Below, piece after piece: positions 16,760 through 26,018 of a stretch of DNA of 64,000 bases. The notes beneath the pieces were generated by a model. It was not told the origin of the DNA. It saw nothing but the letters and a program-made list of their open reading frames with translations, and ran no database searches. The stretch's first letter is position 1, and every line of letters starts with the position of its first letter. The stretch is from Bifidobacterium pullorum subsp. gallinarum (GTDB lineage: Bacteria > Actinomycetota > Actinomycetes > Actinomycetales > Bifidobacteriaceae): positions 1 through 64,000 of the forward strand of contig NZ_JGYX01000001.1 in the NCBI RefSeq assembly GCF_000741215.1, in the 5' to 3' direction. Made by a program: the position numbers and the translations under genes.

Positions 16760-18232
16760 GTGAGTAGAGGACACGGAACGGCTGCGGCAGCATCGGACGT
16801 CCATGCCAAGGCGGACGCGAAGTACGTCCAGATGACCCAATCCCCGCTGGAACCGCTGATCCTGCGTCTGGCCGTGCCGGCCATCGTCTCGAATCTCGTC
16901 ACCGTGACCTACAACATGGCCGACACCTGGTTCATCGGCCGGCTCGGCACCTCGCAGTCCGGCGCCGTGGGCGTGGCCTTCTCGGTGATGACCATCATGC
17001 AGGCCATCGGCTTCTTCTTCGGCCAGGGCGGCGGCAACTCGCTGTCGCGAGAGCTCGGCAAACGCAACGAGGAACGCGCCTCAAGACTGCTGTCGGTCGC
17101 CTTCTTCGGATCGGTGGGCTTCGGCGTACTGCTGGGCGTGCTGGGGCTGCTGGTCCTGCATCCGCTGGTGCGCGGCCTGGGCGCCACCGACACCATCGCC
17201 CCCTATGCGGTGCAGTACCTGACGCCGCTGCTGGTCGCCACGCCCTGCGTCACCGGCTCGTTCACGATGAACGGCCTGCTGCGCTTCCAGGGGTTGTCCG
17301 CCTATTCGATGATCGGTCTGGTCACCGGGGCGATCCTGAACATCGCTCTGGCCCCGGCGCTGATCTTCGGCGCCGGTCTGGGCATCTTCGGCGCGGGCTT
17401 GGCCACCGCGATCTGCCAGACCATCAGCTTCACGATCCTGACCGTGATGTGCGTCAAGGTGGGCGTGGTCCGGCTGTCCCCGCGATGGTTCCAGCCGGAC
17501 ATGCTGCTCATCCGGGAGATGATCGGCGGGGGACTGCCGTCGCTGCTGCGCAACGGCGTGGGGTCGGTGGCCGTGACCTGCGTGAATCTGGCCGCGAACC
17601 CGTTCGGCGATGCGGCGATCGCGGCCATGGCGATCGTCAACCGCATCGCGTTGACCGCCAACTCGATGATCGTCGGTTTCGGACAGGGGTTCCAGCCGGT
17701 GTGCGGCTATAACTACGGCGCCGGTCTGTTCGCCCGCGTCCGCCGCGGATTCTGGTTCGGCGTGCGCGTGGAGACGGCGATCCTGGTCTGCGCGACCGTG
17801 GTGTTCGCGCTGTTCGCCCCCGAACTGGTCGGCCTGTTCCGGGCCGACCCCGACGTGATCCGGATCGGCGAGGTGGCGTTGCGGCTGCAGTGCTGCACGC
17901 TGTGGATGAACGGGTTCAACATGATGTCGAATATGAGCCAGCAGACCATGGGCAGGACGTTGGCAGCCTCGATCCTGGGTGTGGCCCGTCAGGGGCTGTT
18001 CCTGGTGCCGCTGGTCTGGCTGCTGCCGGCGATCCTGCCGGCGTTCGGCCTGCCGGCGCTGCTGGGCATCCAGATGGCCCAGCCGATCTCCGACCTGCTG
18101 ACGTTCGCGATCACGGTGCCGATCCAGCTGCGCATGCTGCGGGGGCTCAAGGCCGCGGAAGGCAATCCCGCCGACACGCTGGCGCGGTCCGTCGCCACGT
18201 CGTTGTCGTCGACCGTCAGGAAAGCCTCATAG
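16760..18232 (+). CDS. MATE-family multidrug/metabolite exporter
   Basis: 490 aa from GTG 16760. Twelve hydrophobic segments in two related halves with MATE-type sequence (ILRLAVPAIVSNLVTVTYNM near the start; GFGQGFQPVCGYNYGAG at the start of the second half). MATE proteins export cationic drugs or metabolites using Na+ or H+. The stop lies in a small hairpin (GCCTCA/TGAGGC, 18224-18239) that also ends the convergent permease gene 12 bp away. Confidence 0.9.
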   Translation: MSRGHGTAAAASDVHAKADAKYVQMTQSPLEPLILRLAVPAIVSNLVTVTYNMADTWFIGRLGTSQSGAVGVAFSVMTIMQAIGFFFGQGGGNSLSRELGKRNEERASRLLSVAFFGSVGFGVLLGVLGLLVLHPLVRGLGATDTIAPYAVQYLTPLLVATPCVTGSFTMNGLLRFQGLSAYSMIGLVTGAILNIALAPALIFGAGLGIFGAGLATAICQTISFTILTVMCVKVGVVRLSPRWFQPDMLLIREMIGGGLPSLLRNGVGSVAVTCVNLAANPFGDAAIAAMAIVNRIALTANSMIVGFGQGFQPVCGYNYGAGLFARVRRGFWFGVRVETAILVCATVVFALFAPELVGLFRADPDVIRIGEVALRLQCCTLWMNGFNMMSNMSQQTMGRTLAASILGVARQGLFLVPLVWLLPAILPAFGLPALLGIQMAQPISDLLTFAITVPIQLRMLRGLKAAEGNPADTLARSVATSLSSTVRKAS

Positions 18233-18244
18233 CTGAGGCGTGAA

Positions 18245-19594
18245 TCAGTCCTCCCTGGCGGCCAGGAAATGCTTCTCGCTGGGCAGGACCAGACTGAGGA
18301 TCAGCGCGACGACGAAGGCCACCGCAATGCAGTTCGAGGCGAAGATCTGCTGGAACAGGGCGGGGAAGTGCACGAAGATGTCGCTCACCTGCGTGAATCC
18401 GATGCCGATCGTCAGGCTCAGCGCCGCGATGGTGATGTTGCGCTGGGTGAAGCCCGCCTCGGCGATCATCTGGAATCCGGAGAGGATGATGTTGCCGAAC
18501 ATCATAATCGTGCAGCCGCCGAGCACGGCCTGCGGCATCGAGTTGAACACCTCGGCGATGGCCGGCACGAAGCTGGCCAGGATCAGGATCAGACCTCCGG
18601 AGAGGATCACCTTGCGGTTGACCACCTTGGTCATGGCCACCAGGCCGATGTTCTGGGCGAAGCTGGTCAGCGGCAGGCATCCGAACAGGCCGGAGACCGA
18701 GGAGATCAGGCCGTCGCCGGCGATCGCTCCCGCCGTCTCGCGTTCGGTGGGCAGACGGTTCAGACCCACCTTCGTCAGCGCGGCCGTGTCTCCCAGCACC
18801 TCCACGGAGGAGACCACGTACAGCAGGCCCAGCGAGATGATCGCACCCGGGTCGAACTCGGGCTTGAACGGCATGATCCGCGGCACGGACACGATCTGCA
18901 GGTGCGCGAAACCGGAAAGATCGACCTTGCCCATCGCCATCGCCACCACATAGCCGACCACCAGGCCGAACAGCACCGAAAGCTGCTTGGCCGTGCCCTT
19001 CATCAGCAGCTGGAACGCCAGGCAGGCGACCAGCGAGATCAGGCCCAGCGTCAGGTTCTGCCAGCTGCCGAAATCCTCGGCCCCGGAGCCGCCGCCGAAA
19101 CTTTCGGCGCCCACGGTCAGCAGCGAGAAGCCGATCGACGTGACCACGATGGCCGAGACGATCGGCGGCACGAACCGGCGCCAGTAGCGGGCCGTCAGAC
19201 CCAGGACCAGCTCCAGCAGGCCACCGACCAGCACCGCACCGACCACGGCGCCATAGCCCTTGTCTGCGCAAATCGCCACGGCCGCAGCCACGTAGGTGAA
19301 CGAGATGCCGGTCACCATCGGCAGCCGCGAGCCGATCAGCCACGCGCCGTACAACTGCAGGCAGGTGCCCAGGCCCGCCACCAGCAGACCGGCCTGAATC
19401 ACCGTGGCCGACTGCTGCGCATCCATGTTTGCGGCCGACGCCACAATGAAAATCGGCGCCAGGTTCGCCACGAACATGGCCATCACATGCTGCAGCCCAA
19501 ACGGGATGCCGCGCCAGAACGCAATCGGTGCATCCAAACTGCTCAGTGCTTCGAACGAAATGCCGGAGGTCGTTTTGGTCTTCTTCTCGCTCAT
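18245..19594 (-). CDS. NCS2-family xanthine/uracil permease
   Basis: 449 aa. Nucleobase:cation symporter with the NCS2 N-terminal signature GLQHVMAMFVANLAP, about 12-14 helices, and the conserved segment FGCLPLTSFAQNIGLVAMTK. It is the second gene of an operon with xpt (21-bp gap), which points to xanthine as the substrate (pbuX-like). ATG 19594 follows GAGAGGAGA. Confidence 0.93.
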   Translation of the reverse strand: MSEKKTKTTSGISFEALSSLDAPIAFWRGIPFGLQHVMAMFVANLAPIFIVASAANMDAQQSATVIQAGLLVAGLGTCLQLYGAWLIGSRLPMVTGISFTYVAAAVAICADKGYGAVVGAVLVGGLLELVLGLTARYWRRFVPPIVSAIVVTSIGFSLLTVGAESFGGGSGAEDFGSWQNLTLGLISLVACLAFQLLMKGTAKQLSVLFGLVVGYVVAMAMGKVDLSGFAHLQIVSVPRIMPFKPEFDPGAIISLGLLYVVSSVEVLGDTAALTKVGLNRLPTERETAGAIAGDGLISSVSGLFGCLPLTSFAQNIGLVAMTKVVNRKVILSGGLILILASFVPAIAEVFNSMPQAVLGGCTIMMFGNIILSGFQMIAEAGFTQRNITIAALSLTIGIGFTQVSDIFVHFPALFQQIFASNCIAVAFVVALILSLVLPSEKHFLAARED

Positions 19595-19615
19595 ATTCTC
19601 TCCTCTCGCGCGGGC

Positions 19616-20197
19616 TCAGTGACGGAACGTGATATCACCGGTCTCGGGATCCATCGACTCCACAATCGCCAGCGAGTCGACATCGTATCCTTCCTGACGC
19701 AGTCGGTCCCCGCCACCCTGGAATCCCTTTTCCACGGCGATGCCGATGCCTTCCACCGTGGCGCCGGCATGCTCGCAGATATCGATCAGGCCTCGCAGCG
19801 CCTTGCCGTTGGCAAGAAAATCGTCGATGAGCAGGACATGATCCTCAGGCCCCAGATACTTCTTCGACACGATGACGGGGAACTCGCGCTGCTTGGTGAA
19901 CGAATACACGGTGGTCACGTATTGATCGCCATCCAGATTGATGGACTGCGCCTTCTTGGCGAACACCACCGGCACGTTGCCGAAATGGCGGGCAGCCACG
20001 CAGGCCATGCCGATGCCGGAGGCCTCGATGGTGAGGATCTTCGTGATCGTGCGCCCGGCGAAATGCTCGGCCCAGGCCCTGCCCATGGCGTCGTACAACG
20101 CCACGTCGCACTGGTGGTTGAGGAAGGCGTCGACCTTGAGCACATTGCCCGGCTTGACGGTGCCTTCCCTGCGGATACGTTCCTCGAGTTCCTTCAT
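19616..20197 (-). CDS. xpt: Xanthine phosphoribosyltransferase
   Basis: 193 aa, the normal length of Xpt. It converts xanthine and PRPP to XMP in purine salvage. The start ATG 20197 ([12 protein letters not shown]) is preceded by AAAGGA; a longer upstream open frame is not coding. The PRPP-binding loop is [13 protein letters not shown], and [10 protein letters not shown] is a second PRTase motif. First gene of the xpt-permease operon. I looked for a purine riboswitch upstream and saw none. Confidence 0.95.
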   Translation of the reverse strand: MKELEERIRREGTVKPGNVLKVDAFLNHQCDVALYDAMGRAWAEHFAGRTITKILTIEASGIGMACVAARHFGNVPVVFAKKAQSINLDGDQYVTTVYSFTKQREFPVIVSKKYLGPEDHVLLIDDFLANGKALRGLIDICEHAGATVEGIGIAVEKGFQGGGDRLRQEGYDVDSLAIVESMDPETGDITFRH

Positions 20198-20354
20198 ACT
20201 TCTCATCCTTTGCGCTGAATGCTGCCGACAACGTGCTGATGCGCGTATAACCGTCCAGCTTACGTGCGTCACCTGACCGAACGATGTGGTAGACATGAAT
20301 GCGCCGATACCCGACGTATCGGACTCGATCGATTCTTGAAGGAAAGGGGCCAGC

Positions 20355-23054
20355 GTGCCACAGGATCCGGATCTCATCGTGCGTGCCGCCGACGATCTCA
20401 TCGGCGACCTGAACCCGCAGCAGGCCGAGGCCGTGCAGTACCGCGGGCAGGCGCTGCTCATCGGCGCCGGCGCGGGCTCGGGCAAAACCCGCGTGCTGAC
20501 GCGCCGCATCGCCTGGATCCTCACCCAGTTCGGCGCCTGGCCCAGCCAGATCCTGGCCATCACGTTCACCAACAAGGCCGCCGCCGAGATGCGCGAACGC
20601 CTGACCGGGCTGATCGGGCCGGTGGCCCAGCGCATGTGGGTGTCCACCTTCCACTCCGCCTGCGTGCGCATCCTGCGGCGCGACGGCGAGCAGATCGGAC
20701 TGAAATCCGGATTCTCCATCTACGACACCGCCGACTGCGAGCGCCTGGTCAAGCTCATCGGCGCCGATCTGAACATCGACCTCAAACGCTATACGCCCCG
20801 CTCCATCCTGGCGCGCATCTCCGATTACAAGAACAACCTGCAGGGGTGGCGGGAGCAGCTGAACACCTACGCGGCCGACTACAAGCCGGGCCAGAAGGGC
20901 TACCAGCTCGGCCGGTTCGGCAACGTGGAGGAGCTGTACGCGGTCGTCTACGCCGAATACCAGCACCGGCTCGCCATGGCGAACGCCGTGGACTTCGACG
21001 ACCTGATCGTGCGCACCGTCGAACTGCTGCGCGGCTGCCCGATGGTCGCCGAATACTACCGGCACAAGTTCCGCTACATCCTCGTCGACGAGTACCAGGA
21101 CACCAACCACGCGCAGTACGTGCTCGTGCGGGAGCTGGCCGGCGTGGATGCGGGGGAGCGGCCCCAACCGGACGCCGTGGCAGCCGGACGGCAGGGGCCG
21201 GCCTGGATCACCGTCGTCGGCGACTCCGACCAGTCGATCTACGCGTTCCGCGGCGCGGACATCCGCAACATCCAGGACTTCGAACAGGACTTCCCGAACG
21301 CCAAGACCATCATGCTCGAACAGAACTACCGTTCGACGCAGACCATCCTGGACGCGGCGAACGCGGTCATCGCCCACAACGAGGGCCGCAAGCCCAAGAA
21401 ACTGTGGACCGCGCTGGGCAAGGGCGAGCCGATCGTCGGCTACGCCGCGGACAACGCTCAGCAGGAGGCGGCGTGGATCGCCTCCGAGATCGCGCGGCTG
21501 CACGTCGAAGCCGGTGTCGCCTACTCCGATGTGGCCATCATGTACCGGGCGAACGCACAGTCGCGCTCGCTGGAGGAGGCGCTGATCAAGGCGGGTCTGC
21601 CGTATCAGCTGATCGGCGGCACGCGCTTCTACGAACGTCGTGAGGTCAAGGATGCCATCGCCTATTTGCAGGCGATCGTCAACCCCGCGGACGACGTGAA
21701 CATGCGGCGCATCCTCAACGTGCCCAAGCGAGGGCTGGGGGCACGGGCCGAATCATTGGTCACGATGTACGCCGACACGCACGCCGCCACGTTCTTCGAC
21801 GGCGTGCTCCACGTCGACGAGCTGGGCGCGCCCACACGCACCGCGACACAGCTGCGAGCGTTCCGCGACCTGATGACGGCGTTACGCGAGTTCGCCGTCG
21901 CCCATGACGGCAAGCCCTCCGAAATCGTGGCGGAGGTGCTCTCCAAGTCGGGGCTGCTCGAGGAACTGCAGCGTTCCGATGACCCGCAGGATGCCTCCCG
22001 CGTCGAGAACCTGTCCCAGCTGCAATCCGTGGCCGCCGAATACGAGCAGAAGACCCCGGACCCCTCGTTGGCGGGGTTCCTCGAGACCACGGCGCTGGTG
22101 GCGGATTCCGACCAGCTGCCGATGCAGGGCGAGGACAGCGGTTCGATCACGCTGATGACGCTGCACACCGCCAAGGGTCTCGAATATCCGGTCGTCTTCT
22201 TGACGGGCCTCGAACAGGGCACGTTCCCGCACTCGCGCTCGATGGAGGACACCAGCGAACTGGCGGAGGAACGTCGTCTGGCCTACGTGGGCATCACCCG
22301 CGCCCAGCGTCGGCTGTATGTGACCCGTGCCGCCGTACGCGCCCAATGGGGGCAGGCCGCCGAGATGATGCCCAGCCAGTTCCTCGACGAGATTCCCGAC
22401 GAACTCATCGATTGGAAACGTCGCGAGGCGGGCATGGAGCGCATGCGCGGCGGCTGGGGCAACGGCGGTTTCGGCGACGACGAATTCGGCGGATGGGATG
22501 ACGACGACTTTGGCGGCGTCAGCTACGGGGGAGCGGGGTCGACGTTCGGCTCTACCTACGGGTCGGCCCGTGGAACGGGCTCCTCCTATGGGTCCGGTTC
22601 GTCCTCCGCGGCGCGGTCCGGGTACGGATCGGGCCGGTCGTATGGCTCCTCGTACGGCTCACGGTCCACCTATGGCGGTTCCGGACGTTCATACGGCTCC
22701 TCGGGCTCATCGTATGGCTCGCGCTCGTCGAAATCGTATGGTTCCTCCGGCTCACGTTCGTCGTCCTACGGATCGGGCTCCTCCGGATCCGGCCGCAGCG
22801 GGAAGGTGACGACCCGCCGCATCGCGCCGTCGTCGGGAAGCAAGCCGAAGCAGAACCCGGGGGCGTCCACGGCAGGCAACGGGCTGTCGATCGCGGATTT
22901 CCAGATCGGCGACAAGATCACGCACGACAAATTCGGTCTGGGCACGGTCGTCGACCTGCAGGACAAGGGCCCCAAGTCGGTGATCACCGTCGACTTCGGG
23001 TCGGACGGCGTCAAGCGGCTGATGCTCGCGGTCGCCCCCATCGAAAAGCTCTAG
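20355..23054 (+). CDS. pcrA: UvrD/PcrA-type SF1A DNA helicase
   Basis: 899 aa from GTG 20355. 3'-5' helicase for nucleotide excision repair and replication-fork maintenance. Motifs: Q-motif LNPQQAEAV, Walker [16 protein letters not shown], motif Ia [11 protein letters not shown], Walker B VDEYQDTN, motif [16 protein letters not shown], motif [17 protein letters not shown], motif [15 protein letters not shown]. After ~residue 700 comes a low-complexity linker rich in Ser, Gly, Tyr and Arg (repeats of YGS/SYGS, ~residues 725-810). The conserved C-terminal Tudor-like end follows ([16 protein letters not shown]), which in PcrA contacts RNA polymerase. Confidence 0.95.
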   Translation: MPQDPDLIVRAADDLIGDLNPQQAEAVQYRGQALLIGAGAGSGKTRVLTRRIAWILTQFGAWPSQILAITFTNKAAAEMRERLTGLIGPVAQRMWVSTFHSACVRILRRDGEQIGLKSGFSIYDTADCERLVKLIGADLNIDLKRYTPRSILARISDYKNNLQGWREQLNTYAADYKPGQKGYQLGRFGNVEELYAVVYAEYQHRLAMANAVDFDDLIVRTVELLRGCPMVAEYYRHKFRYILVDEYQDTNHAQYVLVRELAGVDAGERPQPDAVAAGRQGPAWITVVGDSDQSIYAFRGADIRNIQDFEQDFPNAKTIMLEQNYRSTQTILDAANAVIAHNEGRKPKKLWTALGKGEPIVGYAADNAQQEAAWIASEIARLHVEAGVAYSDVAIMYRANAQSRSLEEALIKAGLPYQLIGGTRFYERREVKDAIAYLQAIVNPADDVNMRRILNVPKRGLGARAESLVTMYADTHAATFFDGVLHVDELGAPTRTATQLRAFRDLMTALREFAVAHDGKPSEIVAEVLSKSGLLEELQRSDDPQDASRVENLSQLQSVAAEYEQKTPDPSLAGFLETTALVADSDQLPMQGEDSGSITLMTLHTAKGLEYPVVFLTGLEQGTFPHSRSMEDTSELAEERRLAYVGITRAQRRLYVTRAAVRAQWGQAAEMMPSQFLDEIPDELIDWKRREAGMERMRGGWGNGGFGDDEFGGWDDDDFGGVSYGGAGSTFGSTYGSARGTGSSYGSGSSSAARSGYGSGRSYGSSYGSRSTYGGSGRSYGSSGSSYGSRSSKSYGSSGSRSSSYGSGSSGSGRSGKVTTRRIAPSSGSKPKQNPGASTAGNGLSIADFQIGDKITHDKFGLGTVVDLQDKGPKSVITVDFGSDGVKRLMLAVAPIEKL

Positions 23055-23061
23055 TCCTCAC

Positions 23062-23092
23062 CCGGGCGTCTTCCTCCGCGGGGAGCGCCCGG
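23062..23092 (+). terminator. GC-rich hairpin after the helicase gene
   Basis: CCGGGCG (23062-23068) pairs with CGCCCGG (23086-23092). No T-run follows, so it is a weak terminator candidate. TATACT at 23125-23130 may be the -10 box for rpsD, giving a leader of ~180 nt in which no other gene is seen. Confidence 0.35.
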
Positions 23093-23319
23093 ACCGCGTC
23101 CCGCAGTGGTCCACCCCCTGCGCGTATACTGGACAATTGGTGTCTGCCTGCCGGCTGACACCGTCTGGAGCCTTAGCCCATCAACGGGTCGGCGGCCGTC
23201 GGAATCCCGTTTCGCGGCCGTTCGTGCCTCGGCACGAGGAAGCGTTGGAGAGGCCGGCTCAGCACAAGGCGGTCCGCCGCCCTGTGTTCCGTTCAAACAA
23301 CGACAGAAGGAATATCTCA

Positions 23320-23946
23320 ATGACGAACGTTCAGCGTTCCCGCCGTCAGGTGCGTCTTTCCCGCGCCCTCGGCATTGCACTGACCCCCAAGGCTCAGCGC
23401 ATCTTCGAAAAGCGTCCGTATGCCCCGGGTGAGCATGGCCGCACCCGCCGCCGCACCGAGTCCGATTACGCGGTGCGTCTGCGCGAGAAGCAGCGTCTGC
23501 GCGCCCAGTACGGCATCTCGGAGAAGCAGCTTCGCGCCGCTTATGAGAAGGGCACCCGTACCGCCGGCCAGACCGGTAACGCGATGCTCTCCGATCTGGA
23601 GACCCGCCTCGACGCCCTGGTGCTGCGCGCCGGCTTCGCCCGCACGACCGCCCAGGCCCGTCAGTTCGTGGTGCACCGTCACATCCTCGTCGACGGCAAC
23701 GTCGTCGATCGCCCGTCCTACCGCGTCAAGCCCGGCCAGACCATCCAGGTGAAGGCCAAGAGCCAGACCATGGTGCCGTTCCAGATTGCCGCCGAAGGCG
23801 TGCATCGTGACGTGCTGCCCGCGGTTCCGGGTTATCTCGACGTGAACCTCCCGTCGCTCAAGGCGACCCTGACCCGCAAGCCGGAAGCCGAGGAAATCCC
23901 GGTGCAGGTCAACATCCAGTACGTCGTCGAATTCTATTCGCGCTGA
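23320..23946 (+). CDS. rpsD: 30S ribosomal protein S4
   Basis: 208 aa from ATG 23320 (AGAAGGA just upstream); the open frame before it is leader. Primary 16S rRNA-binding protein of the small subunit. The N-terminal half has the S4 pattern (SRRQVRLSRALGIALTPKAQ; RPYAPGEHGRTRRR), and the S4 RNA-binding fold follows (LETRLDALVLRAGFARTTAQ; VDGNVVDRPSYRVKPGQTI). As usual in this group it stands alone with its own leader and terminator. Confidence 0.98.
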   Translation: MTNVQRSRRQVRLSRALGIALTPKAQRIFEKRPYAPGEHGRTRRRTESDYAVRLREKQRLRAQYGISEKQLRAAYEKGTRTAGQTGNAMLSDLETRLDALVLRAGFARTTAQARQFVVHRHILVDGNVVDRPSYRVKPGQTIQVKAKSQTMVPFQIAAEGVHRDVLPAVPGYLDVNLPSLKATLTRKPEAEEIPVQVNIQYVVEFYSR

Positions 23947-23975
23947 TCTGGATCTTTTACCAACAAGGACATACC

Positions 23976-24016
23976 GAAAAGACCCCGCAGGTTCGCCCTG
24001 CGGGGTCTTTTCGTTG
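23976..24016 (+). terminator. Strong intrinsic terminator after rpsD
   Basis: A 16-bp perfect stem (GAAAAGACCCCGCAGG with its complement at 23997-24012) with a 5-nt loop, flanked by T-rich sequence on the outgoing side. The A-rich left arm makes it usable from both directions, matching the convergent gene that follows. Confidence 0.92.
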
Positions 24017-24028
24017 TCCGGACGGCCG

Positions 24029-24394
24029 TCAGTCGCCGATCACGGCGCCGACGATGGCCGAGACGATGGACATGATCAGTGAGCCGAGCACCGACCACCA
24101 GAACCCGTCGATGCCGACGCCGACCCCGAAGATCGAGACCGCCAGCCAGGAGGCGAGCTCCATGAACAACCAGTTGATCACCAGAGCCACGATGCCGAGC
24201 GAGAGGATCGAGAACGGCAGCGCCAGCGTCTGGACGATCGGTTTGATGGAGGCGTTGATCAACGCCATGAACAATGCGAACGCGGCGATGCCGAGCACCG
24301 GCGGCTCACCGAGCGCGCGCATGCCGGGCAGCAGGGCCACCATGACGCCTGCTGCGATGGTCATCACCAGCCAACGAGAGATAAAACGTCCCAT
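24029..24394 (-). CDS. Phage-holin-superfamily-IV-like small membrane protein
   Basis: 121 aa, four hydrophobic segments: WLVMTIAAGVMVALLPGM, VLGIAAFALFMALINAS, PFSILSLGIVALVINWLFM and a C-terminal GSLIMSIVSAIVGAVIGD. The pattern with LINASIKPIVQTLALPF matches the widespread bacterial family named after phage holin 4, which is usually a chromosomal gene of unknown role, not a lysis gene. ATG 24394 is chosen; the longer frame is not coding-like. Confidence 0.75.
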   Translation of the reverse strand: MGRFISRWLVMTIAAGVMVALLPGMRALGEPPVLGIAAFALFMALINASIKPIVQTLALPFSILSLGIVALVINWLFMELASWLAVSIFGVGVGIDGFWWSVLGSLIMSIVSAIVGAVIGD

Positions 24395-24518
24395 ACCAGC
24401 CAGTAAACCATGCCAGGCGGGCCAACGACACGCCACACCTCCTTCGGGCATGTCGTAACCATTGCGGCACCCCCAACTTGCTGTGCCATGCGTCCGACCG
24501 GCACGGATAATGGAGGGC

Positions 24519-25193
24519 ATGAGAGTGCATCTGCATATGGTCCGGCACGGACAGACGTTCTTCAATCGGTACAACAGGCTGCAGGGCTGGTCGAACGCCA
24601 CCCTGACCGAGTCCGGCAGGGCCGACGCGGCCAAGGCCGGCAACAAGCTGCGCGATCTGCAATTCGCCGCCGCGTACTGCTCCGACACCACGCGCGCCAT
24701 CGAGACCGCGGCGACCATCCTCGACATCAACGAACAGGCCGGCCACCATCGTCCGGAACTGACGACGGATATGCACTTCCGCGAACAGTACTACGGATAC
24801 TTCGAGGGCCTGGACATGGGCATGGCCTGGCATGCGGCCGGTGCGCCGCACGGCGCCCCGAGCTACAACGCCATCGTGCGGCAGTACGGACCGGGCGCCA
24901 CGCGGGATTTCCTCAAGGAGGCCGATCCCTTCCACGATGCCGAATCCGACGCGGAGTACTGGACGCGTGTGGAGGGGGCCTACGCGCTGATCGCGGCGAA
25001 TCCCGACCTGCGTGACGGGGACGATGTGCTGGTCATCGGCCACGGCAACACACTGCTCAGCCTGATGCACCGCTTCGCTCCGGAGGGCTACGATCTGGGC
25101 GAACGCCCCGCCAACGGCAGCGTGACCGTATTGGATTTCGACACGCAGGCTCCGTTTGCCCAAGCGCTCACCGTGGTTTCGTACAACCAGTGA
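24519..25193 (+). CDS. Histidine phosphatase / phosphoglycerate-mutase-like protein
   Basis: 224 aa. Contains the phosphohistidine motif VRHGQTFFN near the N-terminus, a second conserved Arg (SDTTRAIETA), and the C-terminal catalytic His (VIGHGNTLL). Whether it is a true phosphoglycerate mutase or a broad phosphatase cannot be told. ATG 24519 is very close to GGAGGG (24512-24517); GTG 24525, two codons later, has better spacing and may be the true start. Confidence 0.85.
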   Translation: MRVHLHMVRHGQTFFNRYNRLQGWSNATLTESGRADAAKAGNKLRDLQFAAAYCSDTTRAIETAATILDINEQAGHHRPELTTDMHFREQYYGYFEGLDMGMAWHAAGAPHGAPSYNAIVRQYGPGATRDFLKEADPFHDAESDAEYWTRVEGAYALIAANPDLRDGDDVLVIGHGNTLLSLMHRFAPEGYDLGERPANGSVTVLDFDTQAPFAQALTVVSYNQ

Positions 25194-25279
25194 CACTTGC
25201 CGGCGTCTGGGGCGTTGGCTACGCTGATGACGGTATTGTGTGCGCGGCATGAGGCCGTGCACCGGGAAATGTGAGGTTC

Positions 25280-25903
25280 ATGATGGGTGTTGGAGAGATC
25301 GCCGGTCTGATTGCGGCGATAGCATTCGCCATTCTGGCCGGATTCCTGATCTATCCGCTGATCCGCCTCGGCAAGCTGTTCGATCAGCTGGCCGAAACCG
25401 TCAAGCAGACCGGTGACCACGCCATCCCGGCCCTTGACGAGAGCGTGACGACGGTCAAGCAGGTCAATAAGTCGTTGGAGGACGTCAACAAGATCTCCTC
25501 CGCGGCCTCCACCACGGCCAACAACGTGGGGGCGTTGACCGATCTGTATGGCTCGTTCCTCGGCAAGCCCGTCATCAAGGTCGCTTCCACGGTATATGCG
25601 CTGAAATCCACCGCGCAGTCGTTCATGTCCAAGCGCGTCATGCAGCAGCCGAACAAGGGGGGAGTGATGGTCAAGCGATTGTTCTGGATAGCCGTCGGCG
25701 TGGCCATCGGCATCGTCGCGGTCAGCAAGGCACAGGCGTACGTCAAGGCGAACACGCCGGATTCCGCGCGGCAGTTCCTGCTCGGACCCGATCAGGATCA
25801 TGTGGCGGTCAGAACGCTCGAAGGGCTGGTCAACGAGTTCAACGCCACCCGTCGAGCCCGCGAGGCTGAGCTCAACGAACGATATATCGGCCGGCTGCGC
25901 TGA
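25280..25903 (+). CDS. DUF948 protein joined to a small membrane protein
   Basis: 207 aa from ATG 25280 (GTGAGG upstream). Residues 1-~125 resemble DUF948: one N-terminal helix (LIAAIAFAILAGFLIYPLI) and a helical part (VKQVNKSLEDVNKISSA). Residues ~130-207 look like a separate conserved actinobacterial protein (MVKRLFWIAVGVAIGIVAVS, then a C-terminal helix). The join is at six G (25657-25662), followed by GTGATG. With five G the first protein would end at a TGA overlapping the ATG at 25667, the classic layout of two coupled genes. So this is either a frameshift-created fusion or an indel. It sits just before alaS. Confidence 0.75.
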   Translation: MMGVGEIAGLIAAIAFAILAGFLIYPLIRLGKLFDQLAETVKQTGDHAIPALDESVTTVKQVNKSLEDVNKISSAASTTANNVGALTDLYGSFLGKPVIKVASTVYALKSTAQSFMSKRVMQQPNKGGVMVKRLFWIAVGVAIGIVAVSKAQAYVKANTPDSARQFLLGPDQDHVAVRTLEGLVNEFNATRRAREAELNERYIGRLR

Positions 25904-26018
25904 TCCATTCGAGAATCGGCCGGCACGGCGCTCCCGCCCTCGCCGCCACCAATCATCATCGATACTGTTTTAGGGCCTGATACGCCCATGCTCTGATATC
26001 AAGGAGAGACAACCACCC

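Noticed and set aside
18269..20218. 649-codon plus-strand frame opposite the NCS2 permease and xpt
   Set aside because: Antisense shadow of two well-supported genes.
20198..20354. Purine riboswitch upstream of xpt
   Set aside because: Looked for the conserved core and three-helix layout on the minus strand; not present.
24029..24394. Phage lysis holin
   Set aside because: The sequence fits the chromosomal holin-4-like family; no endolysin or other phage gene is nearby.
25904..26018. T-box leader upstream of alaS
   Set aside because: The gap is too short and lacks the T-box sequence and a terminator hairpin.
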